Assembly: GCA_018827585.1 (NCBI GenBank) | Contig: JAHJXP010000255.1 | Coordinates: 1 to 14,924 of the forward strand | Source: Pseudomonadota bacterium | GTDB lineage: Bacteria > Desulfobacterota > Syntrophia > Syntrophales > UBA5619 | Direction: 5' to 3' | Length of the DNA stretch: 14,924 nt | Shown here: positions 1 to 6,576 of the stretch, one piece after another | Layout of the letters: each line of letters begins with the position of its first letter | Position numbering within the stretch: the first letter of the stretch is position 1 | Notes under the pieces: generated by a model | What the model was told of the DNA's origin: nothing | What the model saw: only the letters and a program-made list of their open reading frames with translations | Database searches by the model: none | Position numbers and translations under genes: made by a program

Positions 1-141
1 AGGCAACCCGCCACGGAGTGATATTTGCTTGTAGAAGATGCGGATGGCCTCCGTGGGAGTAAGGCCAAGGCTCCGAAGGATCTCTTCCGCCTTTTTCTTT
101 GTTTGTGGTTCAATGCGGGCATGGACAGCTGAAGTTTTCAT
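1..141 (-). CDS. relB: RelB/DinJ-family antitoxin, 5' part only
   Basis: The first 47 codons of a gene that continues past the left edge. The protein begins MKTSAVHARIEPQTKKKAEE and goes on with a ribbon-helix-helix segment of the RelB/DinJ type, including the typical LGLTPTEAIRIFYKQI pattern. Such proteins neutralise a RelE/YafQ-type ribonuclease and repress their own promoter; the toxin gene would lie beyond the edge. The start is the ATG at 141; the sequence upstream has only a weak Shine-Dalgarno match (GTGGGAC). Overlapping inverted repeats at 157-177 could be its operator. It is a second, unrelated antitoxin gene in the same direction as vapBC. Family call is confident from the N-terminus; function of the whole locus is inferred. 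Confidence 0.72.
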   Translation of the reverse strand, partial: MKTSAVHARIEPQTKKKAEEILRSLGLTPTEAIRIFYKQISLRGGLP

Positions 142-156
142 AGTTTTTTTGTCCCA

Positions 157-177
157 CATTTGCAACACAAATGCAAA
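157..177. promoter_or_regulatory. Candidate operator upstream of relB
   Basis: Two overlapping inverted repeats lie 16 bases upstream of the relB start: CATTTG (157-162) with CAAATG (168-173), and TTTGCA (159-164) with TGCAAA (172-177). RelB/DinJ-type antitoxins commonly autorepress by binding such palindromes. A further perfect 7-bp inverted repeat, TTTTCGT/ACGAAAA with a 3-base spacer, sits at 202-218 in the same 129-base gap; it has no T-run, so it looks more like a binding site than a terminator. No convincing -35/-10 pair was found. Confidence 0.35.
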
Positions 178-270
178 CCGTTTTTCGTTTCTGTTTTCTC
201 GTTTTCGTCCAACGAAAAGCTCACCGGCGCGAGGAACGAGCATCCGGTGGATTGACTGGTTGGCTATTTC

Positions 271-645
271 TTATTCCTTGGGGAAATACTTAACATTGCT
301 TATATTTTGAAAATCTGAATCCTGAGTCCAGAGGATAGCCTTGAATTCCTGGGCCGTTGCAAGAATAATACTGTCCGCCATTGGAAGATTATGTTCCAAA
401 CTTAGCCTTGAAGCGGCGATCGCTAATGATGCTTTTAGATCCACAACCGTTCCCTTTTGCATAGCAATAACTGCTTGCAGTGCATCATTTTCGCAGGATT
501 CTCGCAGAATTACCTTGAAAACCTCGTATATCGTTACCGTTGGGACAACAAGCATAGAAGAATCATTCAATGGGGGCAGGAAATGCTTGGCATTAGGCTC
601 ATCTGCGAAGTATGCAAGCCAACCGGAAGAATCTACAATATTCAT
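271..645 (-). CDS. vapC: VapC-type PIN-domain toxin ribonuclease
   Basis: A 124-residue single-domain protein of the length usual for VapC. The PIN acidic residues are visible: D5 in the first strand (MNIVDSS), E41 (IYEVFK), D91 (MADSIILA) and D109/D111 near TQDSDF; these would coordinate Mg2+ for RNA cleavage. Many VapC enzymes cut tRNA or the sarcin-ricin loop, but the target here cannot be told. The ATG overlaps the stop of the upstream vapB by four bases (ATGA), so translation is probably coupled. All four acidic positions are present, so the toxin looks intact. Confidence 0.88.
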   Translation of the reverse strand: MNIVDSSGWLAYFADEPNAKHFLPPLNDSSMLVVPTVTIYEVFKVILRESCENDALQAVIAMQKGTVVDLKASLAIAASRLSLEHNLPMADSIILATAQEFKAILWTQDSDFQNISNVKYFPKE

Positions 646-848
646 ACTCGATCTTCCTCTCGTTTGAATTCCGTATTGATGCCCTTGAGAAATCCACGGA
701 GTTCTTTGATATCGCGCTCCGGTATAAGCTCGATACGTCCAGCATATTCTATAACCTGCATTTTTTGGCCCGGACGAAGATTCAATGCCTCCCTAACTGC
801 TTTTGGTATAACGACTTGATATTTTGGTGATACGGTTACTGATTGCAT
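642..848 (-). CDS. vapB: VapB antitoxin, AbrB/MazE-like DNA-binding domain
   Basis: A 68-residue protein whose first 45 residues form an AbrB/SpoVT swapped-hairpin domain (VTVSPKYQVVIPKAVREAL, then LRPGQKMQVIEYAGRIELIP). The charged C-terminal tail (about 46-68) would bind the toxin. A strong Shine-Dalgarno GGAGG at 856-860 is 7 bases from the ATG at 848. It is the first gene of a two-gene operon with vapC and is expected to repress its own promoter alone and with the toxin, as is usual for VapBC pairs. Confidence 0.88.
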   Translation of the reverse strand: MQSVTVSPKYQVVIPKAVREALNLRPGQKMQVIEYAGRIELIPERDIKELRGFLKGINTEFKREEDRV

Positions 849-879
849 GCCAATACCTCCATCGATCTATTTTGTATTA

Positions 880-908
880 CGATATCATGATCGATATGGT
901 TTTGTCAA
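880..908 (-). promoter_or_regulatory. vapBC promoter with operator-like dyad
   Basis: On the minus strand a perfect -35 TTGACA (908-903) is followed, 17-18 bases on, by a weak -10 (ATATCG at 885-880, or TATCGT one base further). An inverted repeat ATATC (882-886)/GATAT (893-897) and the palindrome ATCATGAT lie between and over these elements, where VapB binding would block RNA polymerase. The assignment rests on position and hexamer match only. Confidence 0.5.
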
Positions 909-909
909 T

Positions 910-1195
910 TGTATTGATGGCCAAAATAAATATACAGTTTGTATATCCCGATACTAAAGGTTTTTTCGCATCTTAAAAAACAGCTCAAACGTCAACCAGT
1001 AACAACTTAACTGTCCGTATATCCACACATATTATAAATTATCCTCTTATGTGACCTTGTCTTATGCAGTCTGTACAGGCAGGACGCTACCCGTCTTCCC
1101 GGACGACGTGGTTTGATGGGTGGGTACGATTTTCAGTGGTGCTTTCGTCCCGGTCATTCCTCTGCCCCAAAACTCTTTTGAAACGTTAGGAAGAA
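910..1195. other. Non-coding stretch, no gene recognised
   Basis: Nothing convincing is seen here. The left half is AT-rich with no ORF of note. The right half (from about 1062) is antisense to an open frame of 67 codons on the minus strand that has no ribosome binding site and no recognisable domain. If the hairpins at 1211-1272 are a transposon right end, 1070-1210 may be the degraded 3' end of the element and its non-coding RNA region. Confidence 0.4.
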
Positions 1196-1210
1196 ACCTG
1201 CGAACCCGTG

Positions 1211-1272
1211 ACGGCATGAAGCCGTGAGCCGAAAAGCGAAGCCACTTAACCACGGTGAGCTTCATTTGTCAA
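1211..1272 (+). mobile_element. Probable IS200/IS605-type right-end remnant
   Basis: Two hairpins are followed by TCAA. The first is ACGGC-ATGAA-GCCGT (1211-1225). The second is GAAGC-CACT, loop TAACCAC, GGTG-A-GCTTC (1238-1263), a 9-bp stem with one unpaired A. A subterminal imperfect hairpin of the GAAGC...A-GCTTC kind a few bases before TCAA (1269-1272) is typical of right ends of IS200/IS605-family elements cut by TnpA-Y1. No tnpA or tnpB frame remains on either side, so this would be a solo end left by decay or incomplete excision. The structural match is seen; identity with a named element is not established. Confidence 0.4.
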
Positions 1273-1309
1273 TGATTTTAAGAACTCCTCGCCGATCAGG
1301 GCTTTTCGT

Positions 1310-1338
1310 TTGACTCGCGGCGGCGTTTCCGTTATACC
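1310..1338 (+). promoter_or_regulatory. Sigma70-like promoter for the lutC-ldhH operon
   Basis: TTGACT (1310-1315), a 17-base spacer and TATACC (1333-1338) give a good -35 (5 of 6) and a fair -10 (4 of 6), pointing at the gene starting at 1435. Expected transcription start is near 1345, leaving a leader of about 90 bases. No clear operator palindrome was noticed in the leader. Confidence 0.45.
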
Positions 1339-1434
1339 CTACGCGGCGTTCACGTTATGGTTCACTATCGGGAGAAACACATCCCATCGGAGGGTCGGAG
1401 TCATTTTTCGGGTAAGGTGCGGAGGCGTAGGATC

Positions 1435-2049
1435 ATGAGTACCGCCAGTGAGACGTGGAAACGCCACTTCCCTGACGCGGCATCGGGGGCGCACCTCTTC
1501 CCCGAATTCGAAATGCGGGCCAGGGCCGTTTCCGCTGAAGTGTTCCGCTGCACCAAAGCGTCAGACGCCAGGGAAACCGTCATCCGGCTCGTGGACGACG
1601 TGAAGGATAAAAAGGCGGTCGTCGTCGAGGACCCCCTCCAGAGGGCGGCCGGCGTCGTGGAGGCGCTGCGTTCCCGGGGGGTGGCCGTTTACACCGATCC
1701 CGGCGACATCGCGACTCATGCAAAGACCGCCGACATCGGGATCTCGGGGGTGGCCTTCGGAATCGCCGAGACGGGGAGCGTCTTCCAGGACGGTTTCGCG
1801 ATCGCAACGCGCCTCGTCACGATCCTCCCGCCTCTCCATATCGTCTTTCTTCCCAGCGCAAACATCGTCCCCGGCATCACGGAGGCCTTCGAGATCATCG
1901 CCCGCTCCTTCGACCGCGGCTATATCGGCTTTATTACCGGCCCCAGCCGGACCGCCGACATCGAGAGGGTCCTGACCATCGGCGTCCACGGCCCCAGCCG
2001 CTTTGCGATCATCGCCGTCGATGAGGAACCGGCAGGAGGCGACGTCTGA
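1435..2049 (+). CDS. lutC: LUD-domain lactate utilisation protein, LutC/LldG-like subunit
   Basis: A 204-residue LUD-domain protein (LutC/YkgG family), the small subunit of the Fe-S, non-flavin L-lactate dehydrogenase known from Bacillus (LutABC) and, as LldG/LdhH-type pairs, from Desulfovibrio. The family signature ADIGISGVAFGIAETGSV is present in the second half, followed by the conserved P(A)PLHIVFL-like stretch. The frame is open from 1357, but ATG 1435 is preferred because GGAGG at 1421-1425 stands 9 bases before it and homology begins there (MSTASETWKRHF). The stop overlaps the next start as TGATG, so the two genes are translationally coupled. Role in lactate oxidation is inferred from family and from the ldhH-like neighbour; no lactate permease is in the window. 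Confidence 0.85.
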   Translation: MSTASETWKRHFPDAASGAHLFPEFEMRARAVSAEVFRCTKASDARETVIRLVDDVKDKKAVVVEDPLQRAAGVVEALRSRGVAVYTDPGDIATHAKTADIGISGVAFGIAETGSVFQDGFAIATRLVTILPPLHIVFLPSANIVPGITEAFEIIARSFDRGYIGFITGPSRTADIERVLTIGVHGPSRFAIIAVDEEPAGGDV

Positions 2050-3884
2050 TGGACACCGAAGCGAGAAGCCTCCGCAAAGAGATCTCCGAAAAACTGAAGG
2101 ACGAGACCCTCCGCGGCGCCCTGGGGCGTTTCGCTGAGGTTTATCCCGCCGCCCGGGCCAAGGCGTATGAGAACGCCGGCGACATCGAGACCCTTCGCGA
2201 GGCCCTCCGCAGGATGAAGAGCGCAACCGTCGAGCGGATCGAAGAGATGGCCGACCGTTTCGAAGCGGAGGCGACCAAACGGGGCGTGAAGGTGTTCCGG
2301 GCGCGGACGGGCGACGACCTCAAGGCCTACCTCGTAGCCCTCTGCAAAGAGAAGGGGGTCAAGAGGATCGTCAAATCGAAATCGATGGCCGCCGAAGAGG
2401 TCGATCTGAATCCCCATCTCGAGGCCGCCGGGATCACCGCGACGGAAACGGACCTCGGCGAGTGGATCGTCGCCCTGGCGGGCCAGAGGCCCTCCCACAT
2501 GGTGATGCCCGCCATCCATCTGAGCCGCTTCCAGGTGGCCGAATACTTCTCGAAGGAACTGAAGGAAGAGATCCCGCCCGACATCGCCCTGATGGTCCAG
2601 GCGGCGCGCAAGGAGCTCCGGGAGAAATTCCTCCGGGCGGACATGGGGATCTCCGGCGCCAACTTCGGGATCGCCGAAAACGGCGCCATAGGCCTGGTCA
2701 CCAACGAGGGGAACGCCCGGATGGCGACCACCCTCCCCCGCATCCACGTGGCGATCATGGGCTACGAGAAGCTGATCCCCACGCTCAGGGACGCGGCGAC
2801 GATCCTCAAGGTCCTTCCCCGGAGCGCCACCGCCCAGCTCATGACGAGCTACATGACGATGATCGCCGGCCCCACGCCCGTCATGGTCGAAAGGGACGGG
2901 AAGTGGGTCGAAGAGCCCGGGGAGATGCACGTCATCCTCCTCGACAACGGCCGGCTCAAGGCGGCCCGCAACGACAGATTCAAGGAGGTCTTCCAGTGCG
3001 TCCGCTGCGCCTCCCGTCTGAACGTCTGCCCCGTCTACACCCTGATCGGCGGCCACGTCTACGGCCACATCTACGCAGGCGGCATCGGGGCGATCCTGAC
3101 GGCCATCCTCCACGGCATGAAGGAGTTCGAGAAGTTCCACGAGCTGTGCATCGGCTGCCGCCGGTGCACGGAAGTCTGCCCCGGAAAGATCGACATTCCC
3201 GGCCTCATCGAGGAGCTCCGCATCCGGAACGTGCGGGAAAAAGGCCTCCCCTTCGTCATCCGGCAGGTCTTTGAAAATGTCATCTCCACCCGGAAGCTCT
3301 TCCATTCGCTGCTCAGGCTGGCCGCCGTCGGCCAGAAGCCGTTCCAGTCGGGGCGGCTGATCCGCCACCTGCCGCTGTTCTTAGCGGGGCTGGCCAAAGA
3401 CCGGAGCCTCCCGGCGATCGCCGACAGACCTCTGCGCGACCGTGTCGCGAAAATTCAGGAAAATATCTCCAAACCGGACAAGAGGGTCGCCTTTTTTTCC
3501 GGCTGCACGATCGACTTCGTTTTCCCCGAAACGGGCGAATCGGTATTCAAGGTCCTCCAGGACCTGAACATGGAAGTTCTCTTTCCCGAGGGGCAGAGCT
3601 GCTGCGGGAAGCCCGTGATCGCGATGGGGGACGCGGAGACGACGCGGAAGATAGCAAGAGATAACGTCAAGGCCCTTATGGAGAAGGACCCCGACGTCAT
3701 CATCGCCGCCTGCCCCACGTGCATGGAGACCCTGCAGCACTATGCCGAACTCCTCAAGGAGGACCCGGAATGGTCTCCCAGGGCGGAGCGGCTGGCGAAG
3801 AAGGTCCGGGAGTTTTGCAGTTTCGTCGCGGAGGAATACCAAAAACGCGCCGTCTCACGAAGGCCGAGGGGAAGACGAAGGTGA
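2049..3884 (+). CDS. ldhH: LdhH-like Fe-S lactate dehydrogenase subunit, main part (LUD, 2 ferredoxin motifs, first CCG domain)
   Basis: A 611-residue frame. Residues about 60-300 are a LUD domain of the LutB type (D198 starts DMGISGANFGIAENG). Residues 317-377 hold two [4Fe-4S] motifs: C317-x2-C320-x2-R323-x3-C327-P, in which the third Cys is Arg (codon CGT at 3015-3017), and an intact C367, C370, C373, C377-P. Residues about 478-575 are a CCG (heterodisulfide reductase-type) domain with FFSGC, SCCGKP (C518, C519) and CPTC. Family members of about 720 residues carry a second CCG domain; here that part lies in the -1 frame (see 3881-4219). After residue 599 (A-run at 3841-3845) this frame reads RRPRGRRR-type sequence and stops. 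A continuous product would be 723 residues. It may be a damaged gene, a naturally split gene or a sequence error. Confidence 0.82.
   Translation: MDTEARSLRKEISEKLKDETLRGALGRFAEVYPAARAKAYENAGDIETLREALRRMKSATVERIEEMADRFEAEATKRGVKVFRARTGDDLKAYLVALCKEKGVKRIVKSKSMAAEEVDLNPHLEAAGITATETDLGEWIVALAGQRPSHMVMPAIHLSRFQVAEYFSKELKEEIPPDIALMVQAARKELREKFLRADMGISGANFGIAENGAIGLVTNEGNARMATTLPRIHVAIMGYEKLIPTLRDAATILKVLPRSATAQLMTSYMTMIAGPTPVMVERDGKWVEEPGEMHVILLDNGRLKAARNDRFKEVFQCVRCASRLNVCPVYTLIGGHVYGHIYAGGIGAILTAILHGMKEFEKFHELCIGCRRCTEVCPGKIDIPGLIEELRIRNVREKGLPFVIRQVFENVISTRKLFHSLLRLAAVGQKPFQSGRLIRHLPLFLAGLAKDRSLPAIADRPLRDRVAKIQENISKPDKRVAFFSGCTIDFVFPETGESVFKVLQDLNMEVLFPEGQSCCGKPVIAMGDAETTRKIARDNVKALMEKDPDVIIAACPTCMETLQHYAELLKEDPEWSPRAERLAKKVREFCSFVAEEYQKRAVSRRPRGRRR
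3840..3884 (+). other. Reading-frame break in ldhH, with slippery A-run and GTGA overlap
   Basis: Codons before the break read TAC CAA AAA CGC. The homologous sequence resumes in the -1 frame as KTRRLTKAEGKTK then VTYHDSCHMKR. One extra A in the run of five (3841-3845) would restore a single 723-residue frame. Two features also allow expression as it stands: a GGAGG at 3830-3834 just upstream of the A-run, a layout reminiscent of -1 slippage sites such as dnaX; and a GTG start (3881-3883) overlapping the TGA stop (3882-3884) as GTGA, with GAGGGG at 3866-3871 nine bases upstream. The choice between indel, frameshifting and coupled restart cannot be made from one sequence. Confidence 0.8.
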
Positions 3885-4219
3885 CCTACCACGATTCCTG
3901 CCACATGAAGCGGGTCCTCGGCATCGAAAAAGAGCCGCGGCTGCTGCTTATGGCCGCCGGCTGCGAGCTCGTCGAGATGAAGAACGCCGACAAGTGCTGC
4001 GGCATGTCGGGGCTCTTCGGGGTGAAGTACCCCGAGCTCTCCATGCCCATCCTGGCGGAGAAGATCGCCAACATCCGGGAGACGGGCGCAGAGGTCGCCG
4101 CCTGCGCCTGCTCGGGCTGCATGGTCCAGATCCAGGGCGGCCTCGACAAAAAACTCCCTGGCGTCCGGATGAGGCACGTGGCAGACATCCTGGCCGAGCG
4201 GATAAAGGGCGGACAATGA
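3881..4219 (+). CDS. C-terminal CCG domain of the LdhH-like protein, in a separate frame
   Basis: 112 residues from GTG 3881: VTYHDSCHMKR, then NADKCCGMSGLFG, and ACACSGCMVQI. This is one complete CCG repeat, the part that follows CPTC of the first CCG domain in full-length LdhH/LutA-LutB fusions. CCG domains usually bind Fe-S clusters or hydrophobic cofactors. The frame is open further upstream (from 3719) but that segment is antiparallel in frame to the first CCG domain's coding sequence and is not family sequence before about 3842. GTG is chosen because it overlaps the previous stop and has a ribosome binding site. If the break is an indel, this is simply the last 112 residues of ldhH. The next gene starts 18 bases downstream. 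Confidence 0.72.
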   Translation: MTYHDSCHMKRVLGIEKEPRLLLMAAGCELVEMKNADKCCGMSGLFGVKYPELSMPILAEKIANIRETGAEVAACACSGCMVQIQGGLDKKLPGVRMRHVADILAERIKGGQ

Positions 4220-4237
4220 CCGAAAGAAGGTGGTTAG

Positions 4238-5068
4238 ATGAAGATTAAAGCTACAATTATAAGTGATAATTGCGTTTTTAACCATCCGGGGGCGGTGGCC
4301 GAACACGGTCTTTCCATTTTCATGGAGACCGACTGCGGAAACTACCTGTTAGATACCGGCCAGGGGAAAGCGATAGTCAATAATGCCTTGGTGCTTGGTC
4401 TTGACCTTAGAACGATCAAAGGCATCATCATGAGCCATCACCACTGGGACCACACGGGAGGGCTTGGTCCCGTCCTCGACCTGAAGGGGGCGGCGGATAT
4501 TTATGCCCATCCTGATTTTTTCAAAGAAAGCTATAAAATCGAGGGGGAAAAGGCGCGTTACATAGGCGTGCCTTATCCTCGAACGCTCCTGGAAAGCAAG
4601 GGCGCAATATTTAAATTCAGCGACGAGTTCCGCCAGATCGAATCGGGGTTGTGGCTGACGGGGGAAGTGCCCCGCCGGACGGATTATGAAAGCGGCGACA
4701 AAAACCAGGTTTTGAAGTCCCCACAGGGGTATGTGAAGGACGACCTGCGGGACGACCAGTCGGTTGTCGTTGAGACGGAAAAGGGGCTTTTTATCCTCCT
4801 CGGCTGCTGCCATTCCGGGATTATCAATACGCTGAGCTATATCGTGGAGAAGATGGGGCGGCGCCATATATATGCCGTGATCGGCGGTACGCATCTCGGC
4901 CCGGTGAGCGATGAGCAGAGGGGAAAAAGCATCGCTGCCCTCAGGGCGTTTGATATAGAGCGCATCGGAGTATCCCATTGCACGGGACTCAAAACGGCGA
5001 CCCGTCTGGCCGCCGAGTTCGGGGAGCGATTCTTCTTCTGTAACGTGGGGACAGTGGTGGAAGGATAA
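4238..5068 (+). CDS. MBL-fold metallohydrolase, DHPR-synthase-like (MJ0301 group)
   Basis: 276 residues with the metallo-beta-lactamase metal motif H67-x-H69-x-D71-H72 (SHHHWDHTGG), further ligands likely H192 (GCCHSG) and H219 (GGTHLG), and H247 in SHCTG. The overall pattern, with the long insert at about 95-170 and the GCCHSGIINT segment, fits the 7,8-dihydropterin-6-methyl-4-(beta-D-ribofuranosyl)aminobenzene 5'-phosphate synthase-like group, which is broad; a pterin reaction here is not implied. No signal peptide, so cytoplasmic. Ribosome binding site AAGGTGG precedes ATG 4238. It sits 18 bases after ldhH and 11 bases before yedE, so it is co-transcribed with a selenium cassette and may act in it. 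Its base composition is somewhat AT-richer than its neighbours. Confidence 0.8.
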   Translation: MKIKATIISDNCVFNHPGAVAEHGLSIFMETDCGNYLLDTGQGKAIVNNALVLGLDLRTIKGIIMSHHHWDHTGGLGPVLDLKGAADIYAHPDFFKESYKIEGEKARYIGVPYPRTLLESKGAIFKFSDEFRQIESGLWLTGEVPRRTDYESGDKNQVLKSPQGYVKDDLRDDQSVVVETEKGLFILLGCCHSGIINTLSYIVEKMGRRHIYAVIGGTHLGPVSDEQRGKSIAALRAFDIERIGVSHCTGLKTATRLAAEFGERFFFCNVGTVVEG

Positions 5069-5079
5069 GGAGTTCAGGT

Positions 5080-6159
5080 ATGGACAACCGGTTTGCATCG
5101 CGGAAGGGGATCATCGTCGTCGGCGCCGTGATCGGCGTCCTGGCGGCGCTGCTCCAGTATCTCGGGAACCCCGCCAACATGGGCATCTGCGTGGCCTGCA
5201 TGGAGCGGGACATCGCCGGCGCGATCGGCCTGCATCGGGTGGACGTTGTCCAGTACATCCGGCCTGAAATCATCGGTTTCGTGCTGGGATCCTTCATCGC
5301 CGCGCTGCTCGCCGGCGAGCATAAGCCCCGCGGCGGTTCGGCGCCGATGATCCGTTTTTTTCTCGGCGTCTTCGCCATGATCGGCGCCCTGGTCTTTTTA
5401 GGCTGTCCCTGGCGGGCCATCCTCCGGCTGGCCGGCGGTGACGGGAATGCCATCGCGGGAATCCTGGGGCTGGCGGCGGGCATCTTCGTTGGCGTTCAGT
5501 TCCTGAAGCGAGGTTACAACCTCGGCCGGGCTTATCCGCAGAAATCCTACAGCGGCTGGCTCTTCCCGGCCGTCATGCTCAGCCTGTTTCTCCTGCTGGT
5601 TTTCCAGGTCTCTTTCAGCCCGGGAGGACCGATCTTTTTCAGCGAGAAGGGGCCTGGTTCACAGCACGCCCCGATCTGGATCAGCCTGGCGGCGGGTCTG
5701 CTGGTCGGCATCCTGGCCCAGCGCAGCCGTTTCTGCACGATGGGAGCGATCAGGGACGTCATCCTGATCCGGGACTTCCACTTGATCAGCGGCGTGGCGG
5801 CCCTCCTCGCATTCGCCTTCGCAGGGAATCTCATTCTCGGCCAATTCAAGCCAGGATTTGAAGGACAGCCCATCGCCCATACGGATTATGTCTGGAACTT
5901 CCTCGGCATGGCGCTTTCCGGCCTGGCCTTTGTCCTGGCCGGCGGATGTCCGGGAAGGCAGCTGTTCCTCTCCGGCGAGGGCGACATGGACGCAGGGATT
6001 TTCGCTCTGGGCATGATCGTCGGCGCCGGCATCTCCCACAATTTCGCTATGGCCAGTTCCGCGAAGGGTACAGGGGCCTTCGGACCCGCGGCCGTTGTGA
6101 TCGGATTCCTCTTTTGCCTGATCGTGGGCTTCACACAGCGGGACAAAATCAAATTCTGA
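5080..6159 (+). CDS. yedE: YedE/FdhT-type selenium metabolism membrane protein (YeeE/YedE family)
   Basis: A 359-residue integral membrane protein with about nine or ten hydrophobic segments, carrying the YeeE/YedE (sulfur/selenium import) repeats. Conserved Cys-containing motifs are all visible: MGICVACMERD (C37, C40), FLGCPWR (C109), RSRFCTMGAIRD (C219) and LAGGCPGRQL (C290), together with PIAHTDYVWNFLGM. The family is thought to carry a thiosulfate- or selenium-bearing compound across the inner membrane and is co-located with selenium genes in many anaerobes. Ribosome binding site AAGGAG lies 8 bases before ATG 5080. The TusA/YedF-like gene follows 62 bases later. Transport role and substrate are inferred from the family and from its neighbours. 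Confidence 0.88.
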   Translation: MDNRFASRKGIIVVGAVIGVLAALLQYLGNPANMGICVACMERDIAGAIGLHRVDVVQYIRPEIIGFVLGSFIAALLAGEHKPRGGSAPMIRFFLGVFAMIGALVFLGCPWRAILRLAGGDGNAIAGILGLAAGIFVGVQFLKRGYNLGRAYPQKSYSGWLFPAVMLSLFLLLVFQVSFSPGGPIFFSEKGPGSQHAPIWISLAAGLLVGILAQRSRFCTMGAIRDVILIRDFHLISGVAALLAFAFAGNLILGQFKPGFEGQPIAHTDYVWNFLGMALSGLAFVLAGGCPGRQLFLSGEGDMDAGIFALGMIVGAGISHNFAMASSAKGTGAFGPAAVVIGFLFCLIVGFTQRDKIKF

Positions 6160-6221
6160 GAAGCTATAAGGATAATGCTTTCGGAACTGGTAGCTGAAGA
6201 GACTTCAATAGGGGGGAGGCA

Positions 6222-6437
6222 ATGATGACAAAGCAGATCGACGCCAGAGGTCTTTCCTGCCCGCAGCCGGTAATTCTGGTGACCCGTGCGGTGGAGGAAG
6301 GGAATACCGATCTGGAAATCCTCGTGGACAACGAGGTCGCCAAGGAAAACGTTCTCCGCCTGACGACACGGTGTGGGCTGAAAGCGGAGACCCGCCGGGC
6401 AGGCCCGGATATCGTCATCCGAACAGCGAAGGTCTGA
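6222..6437 (+). CDS. TusA/SirA/YedF-like sulfur (selenium) carrier with CPxP motif
   Basis: A 71-residue protein with the TusA-family N-terminal motif DARGLSCPQPV; C13 of CPQP is the residue that carries persulfide (or selenide) sulfur in TusA proteins. The rest (LEILVDNEVAKENVLRL...) is the usual beta-alpha-beta fold and ends at the family's normal length, so it is the short form rather than the two-domain YedF. Two in-frame ATGs occur at 6222 and 6225; the strong GGAGG at 6215-6219 leaves only 2 bases to the first and 5 to the second, so 6225 (MTKQIDARGL) may be the real start. It lies between yedE and a cysteine desulfurase, an arrangement matching a relay of transporter, sulfur/selenium donor and carrier. 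Confidence 0.85.
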   Translation: MMTKQIDARGLSCPQPVILVTRAVEEGNTDLEILVDNEVAKENVLRLTTRCGLKAETRRAGPDIVIRTAKV

Positions 6438-6438
6438 G

Positions 6439-6463
6439 AAACCGTCTGCCGGAATGACGGTTT
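6439..6463 (+). terminator. Hairpin with short T-run after the CPxP gene (possible attenuator)
   Basis: AAACCGTC (6439-6446) pairs with GACGGTTT (6456-6463) across a 9-base loop, just after the stop of the preceding gene, and the 3' arm ends in TTTT. It could weaken read-through into the cysteine desulfurase gene. The ATG at 6454 lies inside this loop, which argues against it as the desulfurase start. Confidence 0.4.
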
Positions 6464-6576
6464 TGCGCATCGGACACAGCCTTCGCCCGTCAGGAGGGCG
6501 GGGCTATCGAATCATTGGCGGACGGACATGCCGGCCTCAGGCGGGGACTCTGAGACCATTTGAAGGCGGGACGATC

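Noticed and set aside
1062..1265. 67-codon open frame on the minus strand
   Set aside because: No ribosome binding site, no recognisable domain, and it lies antisense over the hairpins that look like a transposon end.
1357..1434. N-terminal extension of the lutC-like gene from ATG 1357
   Set aside because: The 26 residues are basic and not family-like; ATG 1435 has GGAGG at a good distance.
1920..3368. Long open frame (482 codons) on the minus strand opposite lutC/ldhH
   Set aside because: It is the complement of clear LUD and ferredoxin-motif coding sequence in GC-rich DNA; its own translation is low in family-like pattern.
3882..3884. In-frame TGA at the end of the first ldhH frame as a selenocysteine codon
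   Set aside because: Although a selenium cassette is near, reading through this TGA stays in a frame with no family homology; the second CCG domain is in the -1 frame.
6454..6576. N-terminal extension of the cysteine desulfurase from ATG 6454
   Set aside because: The 41 residues do not resemble the family, the ATG sits in a hairpin loop, and TTG 6577 has a better ribosome binding site where homology begins.
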